A stretch of DNA of 64,000 bases, taken from NCBI RefSeq assembly GCF_003402235.1, contig NZ_QEWO01000003.1:496001-560000 (forward strand), given 5' to 3'. The DNA is from Parahaliea mediterranea (GTDB lineage: Bacteria; Pseudomonadota; Gammaproteobacteria; Pseudomonadales; Halieaceae). A program made the translations under genes and the position numbers. The notes under the pieces were generated by a model that worked only from the letters and a program-made list of their open reading frames with translations, ran no database searches and was not told the DNA's origin. Positions within the stretch are counted from its first letter, which is position 1; the number at the start of each line of letters is the position of its first letter. Shown here one piece after another: positions 62,829-64,000 of this stretch.

Positions 62829-64000
62829 TCATTCCTCCCCGCCGACCCGGCGCATTATGTAGTTCCAGTAATCCATCTCGCGATAGAAGGATGCCAGCGG
62901 AATACGCTCGTTGATACCGTGGGCGCGGCTGTCGTCCGGGCGCACCAGGGCCAGGCTGCCGGCGCCGTACACAGGGATGCCCGCGCGGCGGTATTCGCGC
63001 CCTTCGGTGCCGCCAGATGACATGCTTGGCTGCAGGGTGATGCCCGGGTAGTTCAGCGCAACACCGGCCTGCAGAATGGCGGTCACGTCTTCACGAATGG
63101 GCGAGGCCGGGCTCTCCACCGCCTCGCGGCCGAGGGTCATGCCGATGGCGTCGTTATCGATGGTGTCGGCCAGCACCTGTTGCACATGCTCTACGCCACC
63201 GGTGTCCGGCAGAATGCGGCAGTTGACGGTGGCAATGGCATCCTGGGGCAGTGCGTTCTCGGCGTGGCCGGCCTCCAGCATGGTGGCCACGCAGGTGGTC
63301 CACAGCATGTTGGCGTACTGCGGGTGGCGCTGCATCACGGCAATGGCCTGGGCGTTGGCCGGGTCTTCCAGCAGGGTGGTGAGGGCCGCGCCCACCTCGC
63401 CGCCTTCGCGCGCGATCACGTCCTCGGCCATGGAGCGGGTGATGGGGTTGAACTGCACCGGAAACTGCAGCCCCTGCAGCGCCACCAGGGCGTGGGCCAG
63501 CTCATAGATGGCGTTGTCGGGCCGCGGCACACTGCTGTGGCCGCCCGGGTTGCGCGCGTGCAGGCGGAAGGTGGCGAAGGTTTTCTCCGCCGCCTGCATG
63601 GAGAAGGCCAGCGGCGTGCCGTCTTTGGCAATGCTGCCGCCGCCGGCATCGGAATTCAGGGCGTATTCGGCGTCGCGCACGTAGGGGTGCTTGAGAATTT
63701 CCCGGGTGGTCAGCATGCCGGTTTCTTCGTCGCCCGAGAAGGCCAGCACCAGATCGCGCGTGGGCGCAAAGCCCGACTGTTTCAGGTCGATGAAGGTGGA
63801 GACCAGCAGCGCCACGCCGAACTTGTTGTCCTGGGCGCCACGGCCGTACAGGTAGCCGTCTTTCTCGGTGGCGCTGAAGGGGTCGGTGTTCCAGTTGCCG
63901 GCAATGGCATCCACCACATCCATGTGGGCCAGAAAGGCCACCGGCGGCCCGGCGGGAATGCCGGCGGCCGGGTAGCGCACGATCAGCCCGCTGGTTTGCT
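62829..64000 (-). CDS. M20/M25/M40-family metallopeptidase, N-terminus outside the window
   Basis: The frame stays open to the window edge, so the start is missing. Metal-site motifs are intact: FLAHMDVVDA (His/Asp), GRGAQDNKFG with the bridging Asp, AFSGDEETGM with catalytic Glu, and SSGGTEGREY with the C-terminal His/Glu region. The dimerisation domain contains ARNPGGHSSVP. These are carboxypeptidase or deacetylase-type enzymes acting on small peptides or N-acyl amino acids; the export signal cannot be seen. It heads the visible part of the peptidase run, 4 bp before the Tat M24 gene. Confidence 0.88.
   Translation of the reverse strand, partial: QTSGLIVRYPAAGIPAGPPVAFLAHMDVVDAIAGNWNTDPFSATEKDGYLYGRGAQDNKFGVALLVSTFIDLKQSGFAPTRDLVLAFSGDEETGMLTTREILKHPYVRDAEYALNSDAGGGSIAKDGTPLAFSMQAAEKTFATFRLHARNPGGHSSVPRPDNAIYELAHALVALQGLQFPVQFNPITRSMAEDVIAREGGEVGAALTTLLEDPANAQAIAVMQRHPQYANMLWTTCVATMLEAGHAENALPQDAIATVNCRILPDTGGVEHVQQVLADTIDNDAIGMTLGREAVESPASPIREDVTAILQAGVALNYPGITLQPSMSSGGTEGREYRRAGIPVYGAGSLALVRPDDSRAHGINERIPLASFYREMDYWNYIMRRVGGEE

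Overview
The window is strongly GC-rich, and most genes end their codons in G or C. It is densely packed with bacterial genes and has no recognisable insertion sequence, prophage, CRISPR array or rRNA. Several things point to a free-living, aerobic, probably marine gammaproteobacterium: fatty-acid beta-oxidation genes of the FadI/FadJ type, DUF2058 and DUF3080 proteins, cytochrome c5, two TonB-dependent receptors, a PQQ alcohol dehydrogenase, DUF885 and DUF6351 proteins, and many periplasmic peptidases and lipoproteins. A Halieaceae/Cellvibrionales-like lineage is my best guess; it is inferred from gene content and not proven.

Layout. 1-4.5 kb: the end of a tannase-family esterase, a NUDIX hydrolase, and a convergent thiolase/multifunctional beta-oxidation pair. 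4.5-6.95 kb: a visibly more AT-rich stretch with doubtful small ORFs and a CAP-like lipoprotein carrying a Glu-Pro repeat. 7-10.7 kb: Rep helicase and a K+/H+ antiporter. 10.7-13.04 kb: a three-gene PepSY membrane-protein operon behind a likely Fur box. 13.2-18.7 kb: a secreted amidohydrolase facing an RND efflux pump and its adaptor. 18.9-24.6 kb: cytochrome c5, a GST, several envelope lipoproteins, DUF2058 and a quinone-oxidoreductase-like enzyme. 24.7-25.0 kb: a chain of short hairpins followed by tRNA-Arg(CCG). 25.2-34.5 kb: YceI, a cytochrome b561-YceI fusion, a GNAT protein, a TauD-like dioxygenase, a PAS-GGDEF-EAL protein, two flavin-type oxidoreductases and an EamA transporter. 34.7-50 kb: an outer-membrane uptake and periplasmic hydrolysis region with two TonB receptors, a PHP-type hydrolase, a DUF885 protein, PQQ dehydrogenase, DUF6351 and an M19 dipeptidase. 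50.5-55.3 kb: cysteine synthase, an unknown lipoprotein, and an ECF sigma factor translationally coupled to a membrane VWA protein. 55.4-64 kb: a one-direction run of seven genes made of an M20 peptidase (cut by the window edge), four M24 aminopeptidase-like proteins, a MarR regulator and a second M20-like protein that has lost an expected zinc ligand.

The two most coherent functional units are the MarR/M24/M20 run, probably secreted peptide or amide degradation under MarR control, and the Fur-box/PepSY operon. The most unusual non-coding signals are the hairpin chain before the tRNA, a 14-bp inverted repeat just upstream of marR, and a recurring pattern in which the stop codon of a gene sits inside a short tandem repeat (three clear cases, one weak).
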